Shown: piece after piece, positions 46,629 through 56,229 of the stretch
Layout of the letters: the number at the start of each line of letters is the position of its first letter
Position numbering within the stretch: position 1 is the stretch's first letter
Assembly: GCA_002401775.2 (NCBI GenBank)
Contig: NVUB02000198.1
Location: 1-64,000 of the forward strand
Reading direction: 5' to 3'
DNA: 64,000 bases
Origin: Ectothiorhodospiraceae bacterium
Lineage (GTDB): Bacteria; Pseudomonadota; Gammaproteobacteria; SZUA-152
The notes under the pieces: model-generated
The model's database searches: none
What the model saw: only the letters and a program-made list of their open reading frames with translations
What the model was told of the DNA's origin: nothing
Translations under genes and position numbers: made by a program

Positions 46629-48944
46629 ATGAGTCACCAGCCTCCCTCGATTCATATACGATGGCCACTCTGGTTACAGTTGGCACTGGCACTGTTCACC
46701 GTTTTAGTGCTAGTCAATTTGATTACCGCATCACTGGCTCGCAATGTGGTCAGTAACTTTGTGTTCAAGCAGGTAGAGGAGCAAAGTCGTGGTTCCTTTG
46801 CGCTTTTAGCCGCAACAGCCATCGATGCCGTGATAACCGAGGATATCCCCCTATTGGAAACTATCGCTGCACAATCATTAGCGCAAGCACCCAACATGGT
46901 TGGCCTCACCATAGAGAATGAGAAAGGTAATTTATTGGTTCAAAGCTTACGCCCGCACTCCGAAGCCAATAATGATATACGCAATTACAGCTATACCATC
47001 AAATTTGAAGGCGAACGGTTTGGCACCATTAATATCCATTGGGATATCGAACCAGTACAACAAGAAATAAACCGCCATGTTGCAGAGGTTCAAATATTTA
47101 TCTCAGCCATGCTAATACTCCTGACCGGTCTAACCGTCATACTCATTCACTGGCTCACCGTTCGCCCGATCCGTCGAATCACCAGTCACCTGACTGCACT
47201 ATCGGAAAACAAACAACTTCCTCTTTTAAAAAAAACCCTCTACGCCAGTCGTGAACTTGAGCTTCTCGCAACATCGGCAAACGACCTCGCTGGCATGATG
47301 CAACAACGTGACCAACGTGAACGTGAGCTATTGCAAACACGTGAACAATTACAGGTTGCCCATGACGAAGCCCTCAGCGCCAACCGAGCAAAGTCCGGCT
47401 TCCTGGCCACCATGAGCCATGAAATTCGCACACCCATGAATGCCGTCCTGGGCATCCTTGGTCTACTCAGAGATACCTCGCTAGATAATAATCAACTAGA
47501 GCTAGTGCGCACCGGCCGTGACTCAGGCGAACTACTGCTAACCATCATTAACGACATTCTCGACTTCTCCAAAATGGAGGCAGACAAGCTAGAGCTGGAA
47601 CACACCAGCTTTGATCTACATCGCCTGCTCGCCAATAGCACCGAATTACTCAAACCTCAGGCGGACCAAAAATCGCTCGCGCTTATTCTTTTTTTAAACC
47701 CAAACCTGCCCCGCTATACCAAGGGAGACCCGGATCGATTACGCCAAATTCTGATCAACCTGATCAACAACGCTATCAAGTTCACTCCCAGCGGTAAAGT
47801 CACTATCAAAGCCTCGGCCAGCACCGTTAATAATGAAAACTTTATCCTCCACTGCTCGGTGCAAGATACCGGTATCGGTATTGCCAAACACCTTCAAACA
47901 TCCCTGTTCGAAGAATTCACCATGGTCGATCAAAGCCATTCCAGAAACCACCAAGGCACCGGCCTGGGTCTGGCCATCTGCAAACGCCTGGCCACTCTCA
48001 TGCATGGAAAAATCGATTTTAGCAGTAAGCCAGGCATTGGCAGCACTTTTGTATTTACCCCTCTACTGGAAATGGCGAACGAATCTGAATGTGAAAATGA
48101 ACAGGAATCTCAAGAATACCAACAGCTGCCCGCTGCCAACACCCGCATCCTATTGGCGGAGGACAACCCGGCCAACCAGCTGGTAATCAAAAGCATTCTG
48201 GAATACGCTGGCCTACAGGTAGACATTGTCGCCAATGGGCGAGAAGCGGTCGATGCGGTTCGTAGCATACCTTACGACATTGTGCTGATGGATATTTCCA
48301 TGCCGGAGATGGATGGCATGATAGCTACCCGTAAGATCCGCCAACTCTCCGGGCAGGCCAGTAAGCTCCCCATTGTCGCCCTCACCGCCCATGCCCTGTC
48401 GGGAGATAAAAAGCATTTTATTGAAGCGGGTATGAATGACTACCTGAGTAAACCGATAGACCGTAATGCCATGTTGTACTGCATCTCCCGCTGGACTAAA
48501 TCCAGCAATCCTCAAATGCCACAATCAGACCCTGTGACTCCTCAAGCAGACACCTCCTCTGCCGATACCAATGATAAGCCTGATGACTTGCCTGATGAAC
48601 CATTTGTGGACGAGGCAGTGCTTAAACAACTGGCCCGAGACACCTCTCCAGAAATCGTCCCTGAGTTGCTATTATTTTACATCGAAGATGCCCGAAAGCG
48701 GGTTGAAAAGATCCAGAATGCAATCACGGAGCATGATGCCAAAACACTTGAGTTTGAAAGCCATACGCTAGGCAGTAGTGCAGCCGCCCATGGCAATGCG
48801 AAGCTCCACACCTTGGCCCGGAGGGTAGAACACCTTTGTCAGCAGAGCAATCACGAACTGGCATTTGCGGACGCCGACTTGCTGTCATTAATTGCTGATG
48901 ATTCTTTTCGCCTGTTGACACAACGCGCCGAGAAAGGATTTTAA
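46629..48944 (+). CDS. Hybrid histidine kinase: HAMP-HisKA-HATPase-REC-Hpt
   Basis: 771 residues. Membrane helices at about 12-35 and 155-178 flank a periplasmic sensor of about 115 residues. HAMP follows (about 178-232). HisKA has H264 in [12 protein letters not shown]. The HATPase part has [17 protein letters not shown] and GTGLGLAI. The receiver (about 500-625) has D555 in [11 protein letters not shown] and Lys in YLSKPID. The Hpt domain (about 665-760) has H712 in [14 protein letters not shown]. The phosphate path H264 -> D555 -> H712 would end on a separate receiver; the NtrC-type activator encoded next (83 bp on) is the obvious target, with the two stand-alone receivers as alternatives. 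The PhnD-like neighbour is the probable ligand binder. Confidence 0.94.
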   Translation: MSHQPPSIHIRWPLWLQLALALFTVLVLVNLITASLARNVVSNFVFKQVEEQSRGSFALLAATAIDAVITEDIPLLETIAAQSLAQAPNMVGLTIENEKGNLLVQSLRPHSEANNDIRNYSYTIKFEGERFGTINIHWDIEPVQQEINRHVAEVQIFISAMLILLTGLTVILIHWLTVRPIRRITSHLTALSENKQLPLLKKTLYASRELELLATSANDLAGMMQQRDQRERELLQTREQLQVAHDEALSANRAKSGFLATMSHEIRTPMNAVLGILGLLRDTSLDNNQLELVRTGRDSGELLLTIINDILDFSKMEADKLELEHTSFDLHRLLANSTELLKPQADQKSLALILFLNPNLPRYTKGDPDRLRQILINLINNAIKFTPSGKVTIKASASTVNNENFILHCSVQDTGIGIAKHLQTSLFEEFTMVDQSHSRNHQGTGLGLAICKRLATLMHGKIDFSSKPGIGSTFVFTPLLEMANESECENEQESQEYQQLPAANTRILLAEDNPANQLVIKSILEYAGLQVDIVANGREAVDAVRSIPYDIVLMDISMPEMDGMIATRKIRQLSGQASKLPIVALTAHALSGDKKHFIEAGMNDYLSKPIDRNAMLYCISRWTKSSNPQMPQSDPVTPQADTSSADTNDKPDDLPDEPFVDEAVLKQLARDTSPEIVPELLLFYIEDARKRVEKIQNAITEHDAKTLEFESHTLGSSAAAHGNAKLHTLARRVEHLCQQSNHELAFADADLLSLIADDSFRLLTQRAEKGF

Positions 48945-49027
48945 AAACGTGGGGGCTGATTAAATCATGGGTGAAAAAGATTGAGTTTAAGGCTTGATCA
49001 GAAACTACCATATACAGAAGAAAACTT

Positions 49028-50425
49028 ATGAGTGATAAACCCAACATACTTTTAGTAGAAGATGCTGCTGACCAGGCAAGGCTATTTCAGCTCTATCTGA
49101 AAGATGAACTGATAAACCTGACCCATGTGGATACAGGGGCAGGCGCCAAAGCGTTCATTGCTGCTAATCCACCCGAGCTAATCCTCCTTGACCTTAAACT
49201 GCCAGACATGGATGGACAGGAAATCCTCAGTTGGATAAGACAAGAAGGCTTCCCTGTATCCGTGGTTGTCATCACCGGTCACAGTTCGGTGGATGTAGCT
49301 GTGGATGTTATGCGCATCGGAGCAGAAGATTTTCTGGAAAAACCCGTCGCAGCAAATCGACTGCAAACGACTGTCAGAAATTTACTTGAACGGTCCCGAT
49401 TAAGAAATTTAGTGGATGATTATCAGAGCACCTTTGATCGCAAACGCTATCACGGCTTTATAGGTCAGAGTTTACCGATGCAGGCGGTTTACCGAATTAT
49501 CGATGCTGCCGCCCCCAGCAAAGCCACCATCTTTATCACAGGTGAAAGCGGCACTGGCAAAGAAGTGTGTGCCGAAGCCATTCACGCTCAAGGCACGCGC
49601 ATCAAGCAACCCTTTATCGCCTTAAATTGTGGGGCTATACCCCACGACCTCATGGAAAGTGAAATATTCGGACACATCAAAGGCGCTTTTACCGGCGCCT
49701 CAGCTGACCGAAAAGGAGCCGCGTCACAGGCTGATGGTGGCACCTTATTTCTGGATGAAATTGGTGAAATGGATTTTGACCTGCAAACCAAATTACTCCG
49801 ATTCGTTCAGACCGGTAGTTTTATGAAAGTTGGCGGAAGTAAGCTGGAAAAAGTGGATGTCCGCTTCATTTGTGCCACCAACCGTGACCCACTGGAAGAC
49901 GTCGCTGCGGGACGTTTTAGAGAAGACCTTTATTATCGTTTACATGTAGTGCCTCTACACTTGCCTCCTTTACGCGAACGCGGTGATGACATCATGGAGA
50001 TTGCTGAGCATTTTCTCATCACCTACGCGAAAGAAGAAGGCAAAGGATTCAGGTTATTCAACCCGGAGGTTGAAGTTATTCTGCGTCGCTATAACTGGCC
50101 AGGTAACGTGCGCCAATTACAAAACGTCATTCGAAATATTGTTGTATTACATAATGATGAAACCGTCACATTGGCTCATCTTCCCGCACCATTAAACACT
50201 CCACTAAACGAGGTCGAAATATCCAGACTGTCTCATCCACAGAAAAAATTGGAAGCCACTGATAGCTGTGGGAATGGGCCCATTAAACCGCTGGCAAGCG
50301 TTGAACGTGCGGCCATTGAACGAGCCATCGAAGTCTGTGACGGCAATATACCAAAGGCTGCCGCTCTACTTGAAGTCAGCCCATCTACGATTTATAGAAA
50401 AAAACAGGGCTGGGAGCCAGACTAA
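49028..50425 (+). CDS. NtrC-family sigma-54-dependent response regulator
   Basis: 465 residues. The receiver (about 5-120) has D55 in [11 protein letters not shown]. The central AAA+ domain (about 140-375) has Walker A GESGTGKE, the sigma-54 contact loop GAFTGA, Walker [13 protein letters not shown] and [10 protein letters not shown] Fis-type helix-turn-helix closes the protein ([30 protein letters not shown]). It activates transcription from sigma-54 promoters when phosphorylated. Seven such promoters surround it in this locus, each with an upstream TYGCA-N3-TGCRA-type inverted repeat, which fits its dimeric DNA-binding domain. Overall layout resembles activators of exopolysaccharide/PEP-CTERM loci; the link is inferred from position. 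Confidence 0.95.
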   Translation: MSDKPNILLVEDAADQARLFQLYLKDELINLTHVDTGAGAKAFIAANPPELILLDLKLPDMDGQEILSWIRQEGFPVSVVVITGHSSVDVAVDVMRIGAEDFLEKPVAANRLQTTVRNLLERSRLRNLVDDYQSTFDRKRYHGFIGQSLPMQAVYRIIDAAAPSKATIFITGESGTGKEVCAEAIHAQGTRIKQPFIALNCGAIPHDLMESEIFGHIKGAFTGASADRKGAASQADGGTLFLDEIGEMDFDLQTKLLRFVQTGSFMKVGGSKLEKVDVRFICATNRDPLEDVAAGRFREDLYYRLHVVPLHLPPLRERGDDIMEIAEHFLITYAKEEGKGFRLFNPEVEVILRRYNWPGNVRQLQNVIRNIVVLHNDETVTLAHLPAPLNTPLNEVEISRLSHPQKKLEATDSCGNGPIKPLASVERAAIERAIEVCDGNIPKAAALLEVSPSTIYRKKQGWEPD

Positions 50426-51067
50426 AACGAGACTGATATCCAGGTCTCAGCTCTTACTGTGCAAGACACCAATATTATTGGAATTGATAGCAAGAACCAA
50501 TTATCTCATTTTTTTGTGAGCCGGAGTTTCCTTAGATTGACGGACAGAAAATATTTTCGCTTTCACTCTCTACGCCTTAATAATTTCATCATCCCACTAT
50601 GTTGTTAGTGGATACTATCCGGTAAAATTAATTCACGGTGCTTCCATGGTAGTCTACGCCCAAGACCTTCGAACAGAGGTCTTTCGGAACAAAGAAACCA
50701 ATCGGGACATTAAACTCCCCTAATACTTAACTTCAGCATCAATACAACTTCCTGATCAGTTTATGGTCCATCTTAAATTCCTCCATAACAACATCGAAAC
50801 TCCTTATAAACAAACCAATATCTTCGATATTTTTAAACTGATTGTCTAATGATATGAAAAATTATAAATAATTCAAATCGATTGGTTGTGTCACTTTTAA
50901 AAAATAAAAATGAATATTTAAAAAATTTCACATTTTTATATTATCTAGGTGTTTTCTTCAATAGGCCCCTTAGGGAGTTTACAGCTTTAAAGCACATTAA
51001 AAATTTCAATAACCAAGTATAAATACATACCACAATGTTTAAACTTGAACCTGAATGACTATCCGAC
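50426..51067. other. AT-rich gene-free region between activator and epimerase genes
   Basis: No supported gene on either strand. AAGACCT (50662-50668) and AGGTCTT (50677-50683) form a 7-bp hairpin without T run. From about 50800 to 51000 the sequence is very AT-rich. No sigma-54 promoter is seen, as expected for two genes that both end here. Confidence 0.6.
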
Positions 51068-52012
51068 CTAATCCACGCACCTTATCACGCACTCCTCTTT
51101 TGAATATTCAATGAGCATTTGCAAACCCCGCATTAATGACTGTTTAGCAGTCACTCCCAGCTTACGCTTTACATAACTAGGGTCACCCACCGACACCCGA
51201 ATATCCCCTTTTCGTGTTGGTTTGTTCACAATCGGTACTTGTCGTGCGGTAATCGACATAACTGTCTTTGCGAGCTGACTAATCGTTACTGTCTCACCAG
51301 TGCAAACATTAAACACTACGGGTGTACGGCTGACATTCTCCATCGCAGAACGCAAGAACCGTATAACATCTCCGACATAAATAAAGTCTCTAATCTGTTC
51401 TCCATCACCGTAAATAGTTATCGAATGCTCTTTTATAATTCGATCGACAAAGATCGAAATAACCCCAGAATAGGGTGAATACGGATTCTGACGAGGCCCA
51501 TATACGTTGAAGAACCGCATGCCAGTGGTAGGCACTCCATGTACAAGTGATGCGACTCGTGCGTGTAATTCCGATCCTAGTTTATCGGCTCCATAGGCCA
51601 CTATGGGCCTTACCTCTGAACTCTCCTTCAAGGGCACTTCGGCATTGTCACCGTATACTGCCGCCGATGAGGCATATACCACCGGTATTTTAGTTTCCCT
51701 AGCGGCATCGAATACGTTAATCGTGCCTGTAAGATTAACTTGATGAGTCCTGACCCATTCTTCATTTGATAGTTGCACCGACGCGACGGCCGCAAGATGA
51801 AAACATCCGTCCATACCCTGCATGCAGGAACGAACCACTTCACTGTCGATAACATCATTCACAATAACCTCACACTGGTGTTCCGAAATATTCGTCAGTT
51901 TTCCTGTAGAGAGGTCATCGAGGATACGTACGCGGTGTCCATCTTCTAGCAGGCTTTCCACCAAGTGAGATCCTATAAAACCACAGCCACCAGTAACCAG
52001 ATAATTTGCCAT
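51068..52012 (-). CDS. NAD-dependent sugar epimerase/dehydratase (GalE-like)
   Basis: 314 residues, extended SDR family. NAD-binding start YLVTGGCGFIGSHLVE (GxxGxxG), Asp after the second strand (ILDDLSTG), SSAAVYG and catalytic YGADK, then RFFNVYGPRQNPYSPYSG and IRDFIYVGDV. It converts a nucleotide sugar, most simply UDP-glucose or UDP-GlcNAc C4 epimerisation; I cannot decide the substrate. It supplies building blocks for the polysaccharide. It is transcribed alone from the minus sigma-54 promoter 40 bp upstream, with AGAGGA before the ATG. Confidence 0.93.
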   Translation of the reverse strand: MANYLVTGGCGFIGSHLVESLLEDGHRVRILDDLSTGKLTNISEHQCEVIVNDVIDSEVVRSCMQGMDGCFHLAAVASVQLSNEEWVRTHQVNLTGTINVFDAARETKIPVVYASSAAVYGDNAEVPLKESSEVRPIVAYGADKLGSELHARVASLVHGVPTTGMRFFNVYGPRQNPYSPYSGVISIFVDRIIKEHSITIYGDGEQIRDFIYVGDVIRFLRSAMENVSRTPVVFNVCTGETVTISQLAKTVMSITARQVPIVNKPTRKGDIRVSVGDPSYVKRKLGVTAKQSLMRGLQMLIEYSKEECVIRCVD

Positions 52013-52051
52013 CTTACACGTCCTCTTCGTATTAGTATTTATCAGAGCTTA

Positions 52052-52067
52052 GGCAAACAGCATGCCA
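52052..52067 (-). promoter_or_regulatory. Sigma-54 promoter of the epimerase gene
   Basis: Minus strand TGGCATGCTGTTTGCC: GG at 52066-52065, GC at 52054-52053. Start near 52041, about 29 bp before the ATG at 52012. Confidence 0.78.
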
Positions 52068-52131
52068 AGTTAAAATGGGCGAAGCTCAGGGTGCCTTTGT
52101 TATGCTCAACTGTAATCAGCAACACTCTGCA

Positions 52132-52144
52132 TCGCATTTTGCGC
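52132..52144. promoter_or_regulatory. Candidate activator-binding site 1 of the divergent pair
   Basis: TCGCA-TTT-TGCGC, one mismatch to a perfect TYGCA-N3-TGCRA repeat. It is 29 bp from the second site, close to three helical turns. Confidence 0.5.
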
Positions 52145-52160
52145 GAGCGAATACCAATTC

Positions 52161-52173
52161 TTGCATTCTGCAG
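52161..52173. promoter_or_regulatory. Candidate activator-binding site 2 of the divergent pair
   Basis: TTGCA-TTC-TGCAG, same pattern. Both sites lie 60-100 bp upstream of the two divergent sigma-54 promoters at 52052 and 52227. Confidence 0.6.
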
Positions 52174-52226
52174 TCTCTTTCAATACGAACTAGCACCTAT
52201 AAGTTAATCAGCTTGCATGGAAAATT

Positions 52227-52242
52227 CGGCACTAATATTGCT
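52227..52242 (+). promoter_or_regulatory. Sigma-54 promoter of the glycosyltransferase gene
   Basis: CGGCACTAATATTGCT: GG 52228-52229, GC 52240-52241. Start near 52253, which rules out the long open frame beginning at 52075 and supports the ATG at 52285. Confidence 0.75.
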
Positions 52243-52284
52243 TTTAAGTGTTTATTCCCACAGACAACTGAAGTTACATTACAT

Positions 52285-53325
52285 ATGAAACATAAAGCGC
52301 TAAAAGAAAAACTGATATCGCAAAATGGCATCTGGATTTTGCTGGATAGCCGAAAACCAGGCGGCATAGAATCTCACGTGCTTCAGTTGGCCGTAGGTTT
52401 ACATAAACATGATCAGGATGTATTAGTGATATTTCTCAACGACTACGGAGATCACCCGCTACGTGATGCATTGCTCCATCGTGGCATCTCGACCACCACC
52501 CTGAATGGCAGTATCACCACACTCTGGAATATCGTGCAAAAATCACGCCCATCGATTCTTCACACTCATGGTTACAAGTCGGGAATTTTGGGTCGTTTCG
52601 TAGCCGCGCTTTGTAATATTCCAGTTGCATCTACCTACCACGCTGGTGAAACCTCATCCGGAAAACTGAAACTGTATGACTGGCTGGATCGGCAAACAGC
52701 ACGTCTTGCTTCCCGTGTTTTCGCCGTGAGCCCGCAAATTGCGCGCCGGTTACCTGTCAACGCCACTGTGGTTGACAACTTTGTTGAAAGCAACGGACTA
52801 CAAATTTCGTACGGAAAGCAGATTGCTTTTGTGGGGCGACTTAGCATAGAAAAGGGCCCCGATTATTTCCTACGGACCGCCCGCCGATTCCCTCAATACC
52901 ATTTTCATATATATGGCGATGGACCGCTCGCAGCCGAATTAAAACTTTCTGCGCCAATAAATCTCCATTTTCACGGACAACAGGATGATATGGCCTCGGT
53001 CTGGCCCAAGATTGGTTTGCTGGTTATGCCATCACGTCACGAGGGCCTGCCGATGGCGGCACTTGAAGCCATGGTTCGGGGTATCCCTGTGCTGGCTTCC
53101 CGCGTTGGTGCGCTCAATCAACTGGTCGATACCGATAGCAATGGTTGGCTTGTAACGCCAGGCGATGGTGATGAACTAGCGAACCGACTACGATTATGGG
53201 TCGGCATGAGCAAACAGCAAAGACACTCATTTAAACGCGCAGCCAGAGAAAAAATCCTACAACGTTTCTCCGCCGATATAGCCATACCTCAACTGATTTC
53301 TATCTACTGGCAGATCGCAAGCTAA
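52285..53325 (+). CDS. Glycosyltransferase family 4 protein
   Basis: 346 residues from the ATG at 52285, which follows the sigma-54 promoter; the open frame extends 70 codons further upstream but those residues do not resemble the family and would lie across the promoter. GT-B fold: N-terminal WILLDSRKPGGIESHVLQLA, the hinge, then FVGRLSIEKGPDYFLRTA, and the retaining-GT4 donor motif in SRHEGLPMAALEAMVRG. It adds a sugar to the lipid-linked repeat unit on the cytoplasmic face. It is monocistronic; the next promoter lies 100 bp downstream. Confidence 0.92.
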   Translation: MKHKALKEKLISQNGIWILLDSRKPGGIESHVLQLAVGLHKHDQDVLVIFLNDYGDHPLRDALLHRGISTTTLNGSITTLWNIVQKSRPSILHTHGYKSGILGRFVAALCNIPVASTYHAGETSSGKLKLYDWLDRQTARLASRVFAVSPQIARRLPVNATVVDNFVESNGLQISYGKQIAFVGRLSIEKGPDYFLRTARRFPQYHFHIYGDGPLAAELKLSAPINLHFHGQQDDMASVWPKIGLLVMPSRHEGLPMAALEAMVRGIPVLASRVGALNQLVDTDSNGWLVTPGDGDELANRLRLWVGMSKQQRHSFKRAAREKILQRFSADIAIPQLISIYWQIAS

Positions 53326-53338
53326 TTGCAATCTGCGA
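53326..53338. promoter_or_regulatory. Candidate activator-binding site upstream of the flippase operon
   Basis: TTGCA-ATC-TGCGA directly follows the stop codon of the preceding gene and lies about 95 bp upstream of the sigma-54 promoter at 53426. Confidence 0.6.
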
Positions 53339-53425
53339 AGCAGACCACAAAAAATGCGTGGTTGGCGTTTCTATTTCTACAAACTTTTCTATGAAAATCA
53401 ACTGATCAACCTCCGTTGTAACTAT

Positions 53426-53441
53426 TGGCGCGTCCCTTGCT
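53426..53441 (+). promoter_or_regulatory. Sigma-54 promoter of the glycosyltransferase-flippase-polymerase operon
   Basis: TGGCGCGTCCCTTGCT: GG 53427-53428, GC 53439-53440; the best match of the seven to the consensus. A leader of about 190 bp follows before the gene at 53645; two tiny open frames in it look accidental. Confidence 0.8.
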
Positions 53442-53644
53442 AACCCTATTTGTAGAGCATTCACGCAATCAGGGTATCAGTATGCAACCACAACATCCCG
53501 GCTATCACGACCCACTCGCTATTCTTTTCACTTTTTGTGGTAACAAGTGGATATGTGGCAGTGATCTCAGCTTACTAAATTTTCTTGACCACTTCCATTG
53601 TTGTTGAACTTCACACGCAACAGATTTCTCAGCAAGGTTACATT

Positions 53645-54796
53645 ATGAACCCTAAACGTCACTTACTGGTACTCGATCCCATAGCCTTTACCGGAGGCTC
53701 TAAAATCGCTACCGAAAACATATTGCGTCTACTCAACAGCGAGCAAATACGCATCACCGTCCTGACTGCCGACGGTGACTCATGGCAGTGGCCGCTACTT
53801 AAACGCGTACACTTATTTGAACCAAAATTCCTCTCGCAACAAGAGCAGGGTATTCCCTATTTCTTGCGTCACATGCTCATCGCTTTTCAACTGGTGCTGA
53901 CACGTTTGCGCTTCGGCAGTTTGGATATCGCCATCGGCGCATCAGGACCTGGAATTGACCTAGCCCTCTATCTGTCAAAGTCAATTCTGGGATTCCGGCT
54001 CGTGCAATTAATTCATGGTCCAGTTGCCCGTTCGCACACGATTGGCCGCTGTCTTCGCGCAGCAGATGAGGTCCATTACCTGAACAGCGCTCGCAACTCC
54101 CTGCTCTCCGCACTATACGTGCTCACCGCTACGCCACATGACCTTATCTCTCCTCAATTCCGCATCATGCAAAATGGTCTCCCCGATCACGCCTGGCCAA
54201 GCCGATGCCAACACGAACGTCCCGTCATCTTCTGGGCCGCTTCATTACTTAAATGGAAAGGATTGGAAACTCTTCTCAATGCTCTAAAACGCATTGAACC
54301 CAGGGCACGTCCCGAAACTCAAATTTGCTATATACGTCCCAAAGAAACCCAGTTACCGGTGAGCGACGCACCAATAGTGATTGATGCGGTGCATTGGCAC
54401 GAAAACCCGGCACACCTGGATGAAATACGCACCACTGCCAATATCTTTGTTTCCACCAGTCACAATGAACCCTTTGGTCTTTCCATTCTGGAAGCGATGG
54501 CGGCAGGTCATTGTGTGCTGATACCGGCAGACGATGCCTACTGGGATCGTACCTTAAAAAATGGCATTGACTGCATCAAATACAGGCCGGGCGATACACT
54601 GGATCTTGCCAACAAACTACACGCTATAAGTGGTGACATGGATCGCATCCGTAGCTTGGGAAACGCCGCCGCCAAGATAGCCTCTGGCTACAGAGCCAAA
54701 ATCCGATACGCCGCAATAGTAGATTCACTGCAAGAAAAAGAATCACCTCTAGAAGACAGACAAACCACCCAGGCGAACACGGAGAACACTCCATGA
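53645..54796 (+). CDS. Glycosyltransferase (GT4-like)
   Basis: 383 residues from ATG 53645, with AAGG upstream; an in-frame upstream start at 53585 lacks support. GT-B type: LLVLDPIAFTGGSKIATEN at the start, middle VIFWAASLLKWKGLETLLNA, and donor-site VSTSHNEPFGLSILEAMAAG. It acts in assembly of the polysaccharide repeat unit. Its last 4 bp overlap the flippase start (ATGA). Confidence 0.9.
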   Translation: MNPKRHLLVLDPIAFTGGSKIATENILRLLNSEQIRITVLTADGDSWQWPLLKRVHLFEPKFLSQQEQGIPYFLRHMLIAFQLVLTRLRFGSLDIAIGASGPGIDLALYLSKSILGFRLVQLIHGPVARSHTIGRCLRAADEVHYLNSARNSLLSALYVLTATPHDLISPQFRIMQNGLPDHAWPSRCQHERPVIFWAASLLKWKGLETLLNALKRIEPRARPETQICYIRPKETQLPVSDAPIVIDAVHWHENPAHLDEIRTTANIFVSTSHNEPFGLSILEAMAAGHCVLIPADDAYWDRTLKNGIDCIKYRPGDTLDLANKLHAISGDMDRIRSLGNAAAKIASGYRAKIRYAAIVDSLQEKESPLEDRQTTQANTENTP

Positions 54797-56229
54797 ATCG
54801 TCAACGACGCAGCTTACCTGATGGGTTGAAACAGACCCTCCTCTACGGTACCAGCATTGCTCTGATGAAAGGTGTATCACTGCTGATGCTACCGTTTATT
54901 GCCTACCATTTATCCACGGAGGCGTTCGGTCGACTTGAAGTCATCAGCTCCCTGGCCATCATCGGCAGCATTCTGGTCGGCATGGGTATGGATCACACCT
55001 TGTTCCGCTACGCCGGAATGACCCGCGATGCGTATTATCGACGGCGTCTGGCCTCAGAGATTTTCGGCCTGAGCTTGATTATCGGCAGTATTGCCTGGCT
55101 CATCGGATGGCTAGCAGCAGATGTCATTGCAAGCTGGGCACCAGGAAACCTCACCCCCTACGAACTGAGGCTGGTGATGTCCATGCTGGCTCTGGAAGGC
55201 TGCATTTCTATTCCCCTTGGCTGGCTGCGTATGTGTAACCGCGCACGTCATTTTTTCTTCGCCACTACCGGTCGCGCAGTGACACAGGCGCTACTTGTTG
55301 TAGTTCTTCTTAGCCTAGGTAGAGGTGTGGAAGGTGTGCTGGAAGCGGGCCTGATAGCCGCTGTCGGTCAGGCCTTGATTCTTGGCTATCTGCATATTCG
55401 CGATGTTGGACTCGGCCTCAGCCACACCACTGGCGTGAGCGCACTGATCTACAGCATACCCCTTGTGGGTAGTGGTCTGGTGGCTTTTTCTTTGAACGGT
55501 TTGGACCGCTGGATTCTCGCAGACTATGCAACTTTGATCGATGTCGCGCAATTCGGTGTCGCTGCCAAATTTGCTTTAGCTGTGGTACTGCTTATGCAAC
55601 CCTTTGGCATGTGGTGGTCGCCGCGCCGTTTTGAAGTGCTTAACGAAGCTAATGGCCAGAAAACAGTTGCTCGTTTTATTACATTGGGTATCGCGTTAGC
55701 CTTAATCACCACCGTATTGATCGGACTAATCTCCCCGTTGTTAATAAACGGATTATTACCTGCCAGCTATAGTATATCAGGTCAATATGTGTTAGGACTA
55801 GTCATAGTTATGCTTCTCAAAGAGATGACAGAGCTGACTAATCTTGGCTGTTTTATTGGAAAAACCACCGGCACCCAATTGCTCATCAATATTCTTGGCG
55901 CCATCGTCGGTATCACTGGCATGCTCTGGTGGACACCAGCTCACGGTGTGTGGGGCGTTATCTTTGCGCTGTTGTCCGCGCAAGCACTCCGTCTGGTGCT
56001 ATTTTTTATCGCCAGCCAGCATTTTTTACCATTGCCCTATCCCGGTCGCTCAATATTACTGATGGCGATCATCAGTAGTGGCTGGTTAATACTCGGTTCG
56101 CAAGCAGCGACCACCAGCCAACAATTACTCATCATCGTGATAGCTACAATCACTCTGTTGGGCACAGCACTTTTACTCAGGCTAATCCCTCTGCCAGCTA
56201 TGATGGCAAAAAGGGTGTTTTCACTATGA
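54793..56229 (+). CDS. Wzx-like polysaccharide flippase (MATE/MOP superfamily)
   Basis: 478 residues with about 12-14 membrane helices. The start GLKQTLLYGTSIALMKGVSL with PFIAYHLSTEAFGRLEVISS is typical of Wzx-type flippases that carry lipid-linked repeat units across the inner membrane. It is translationally coupled (ATGA) with both neighbours, the glycosyltransferase and the Wzy/ligase gene, which supports a Wzx/Wzy-dependent route. Confidence 0.93.
   Translation: MNRQRRSLPDGLKQTLLYGTSIALMKGVSLLMLPFIAYHLSTEAFGRLEVISSLAIIGSILVGMGMDHTLFRYAGMTRDAYYRRRLASEIFGLSLIIGSIAWLIGWLAADVIASWAPGNLTPYELRLVMSMLALEGCISIPLGWLRMCNRARHFFFATTGRAVTQALLVVVLLSLGRGVEGVLEAGLIAAVGQALILGYLHIRDVGLGLSHTTGVSALIYSIPLVGSGLVAFSLNGLDRWILADYATLIDVAQFGVAAKFALAVVLLMQPFGMWWSPRRFEVLNEANGQKTVARFITLGIALALITTVLIGLISPLLINGLLPASYSISGQYVLGLVIVMLLKEMTELTNLGCFIGKTTGTQLLINILGAIVGITGMLWWTPAHGVWGVIFALLSAQALRLVLFFIASQHFLPLPYPGRSILLMAIISSGWLILGSQAATTSQQLLIIVIATITLLGTALLLRLIPLPAMMAKRVFSL

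Noticed and set aside
52075-52284. 70-codon N-terminal extension of the GT4 gene
   Set aside because: It crosses both activator-site candidates and the sigma-54 promoter at 52227, and does not resemble the family.
53354-53443. 29-codon open frame (MRGWRFYFYK...) before the flippase operon
   Set aside because: It is very short, overlaps the sigma-54 promoter and has no clear ribosome site; it could be a remnant of a sugar gene but this cannot be supported.
53556-53571. Second sigma-54-like site TGGCAGTGATCTCAGC
   Set aside because: GG and GC are one base too far apart (N11), which sigma-54 rarely accepts; the 53426 site is far better.
53482-53607. 41-codon open frame in the leader of the 53645 gene
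   Set aside because: No ribosome site or family likeness was seen.
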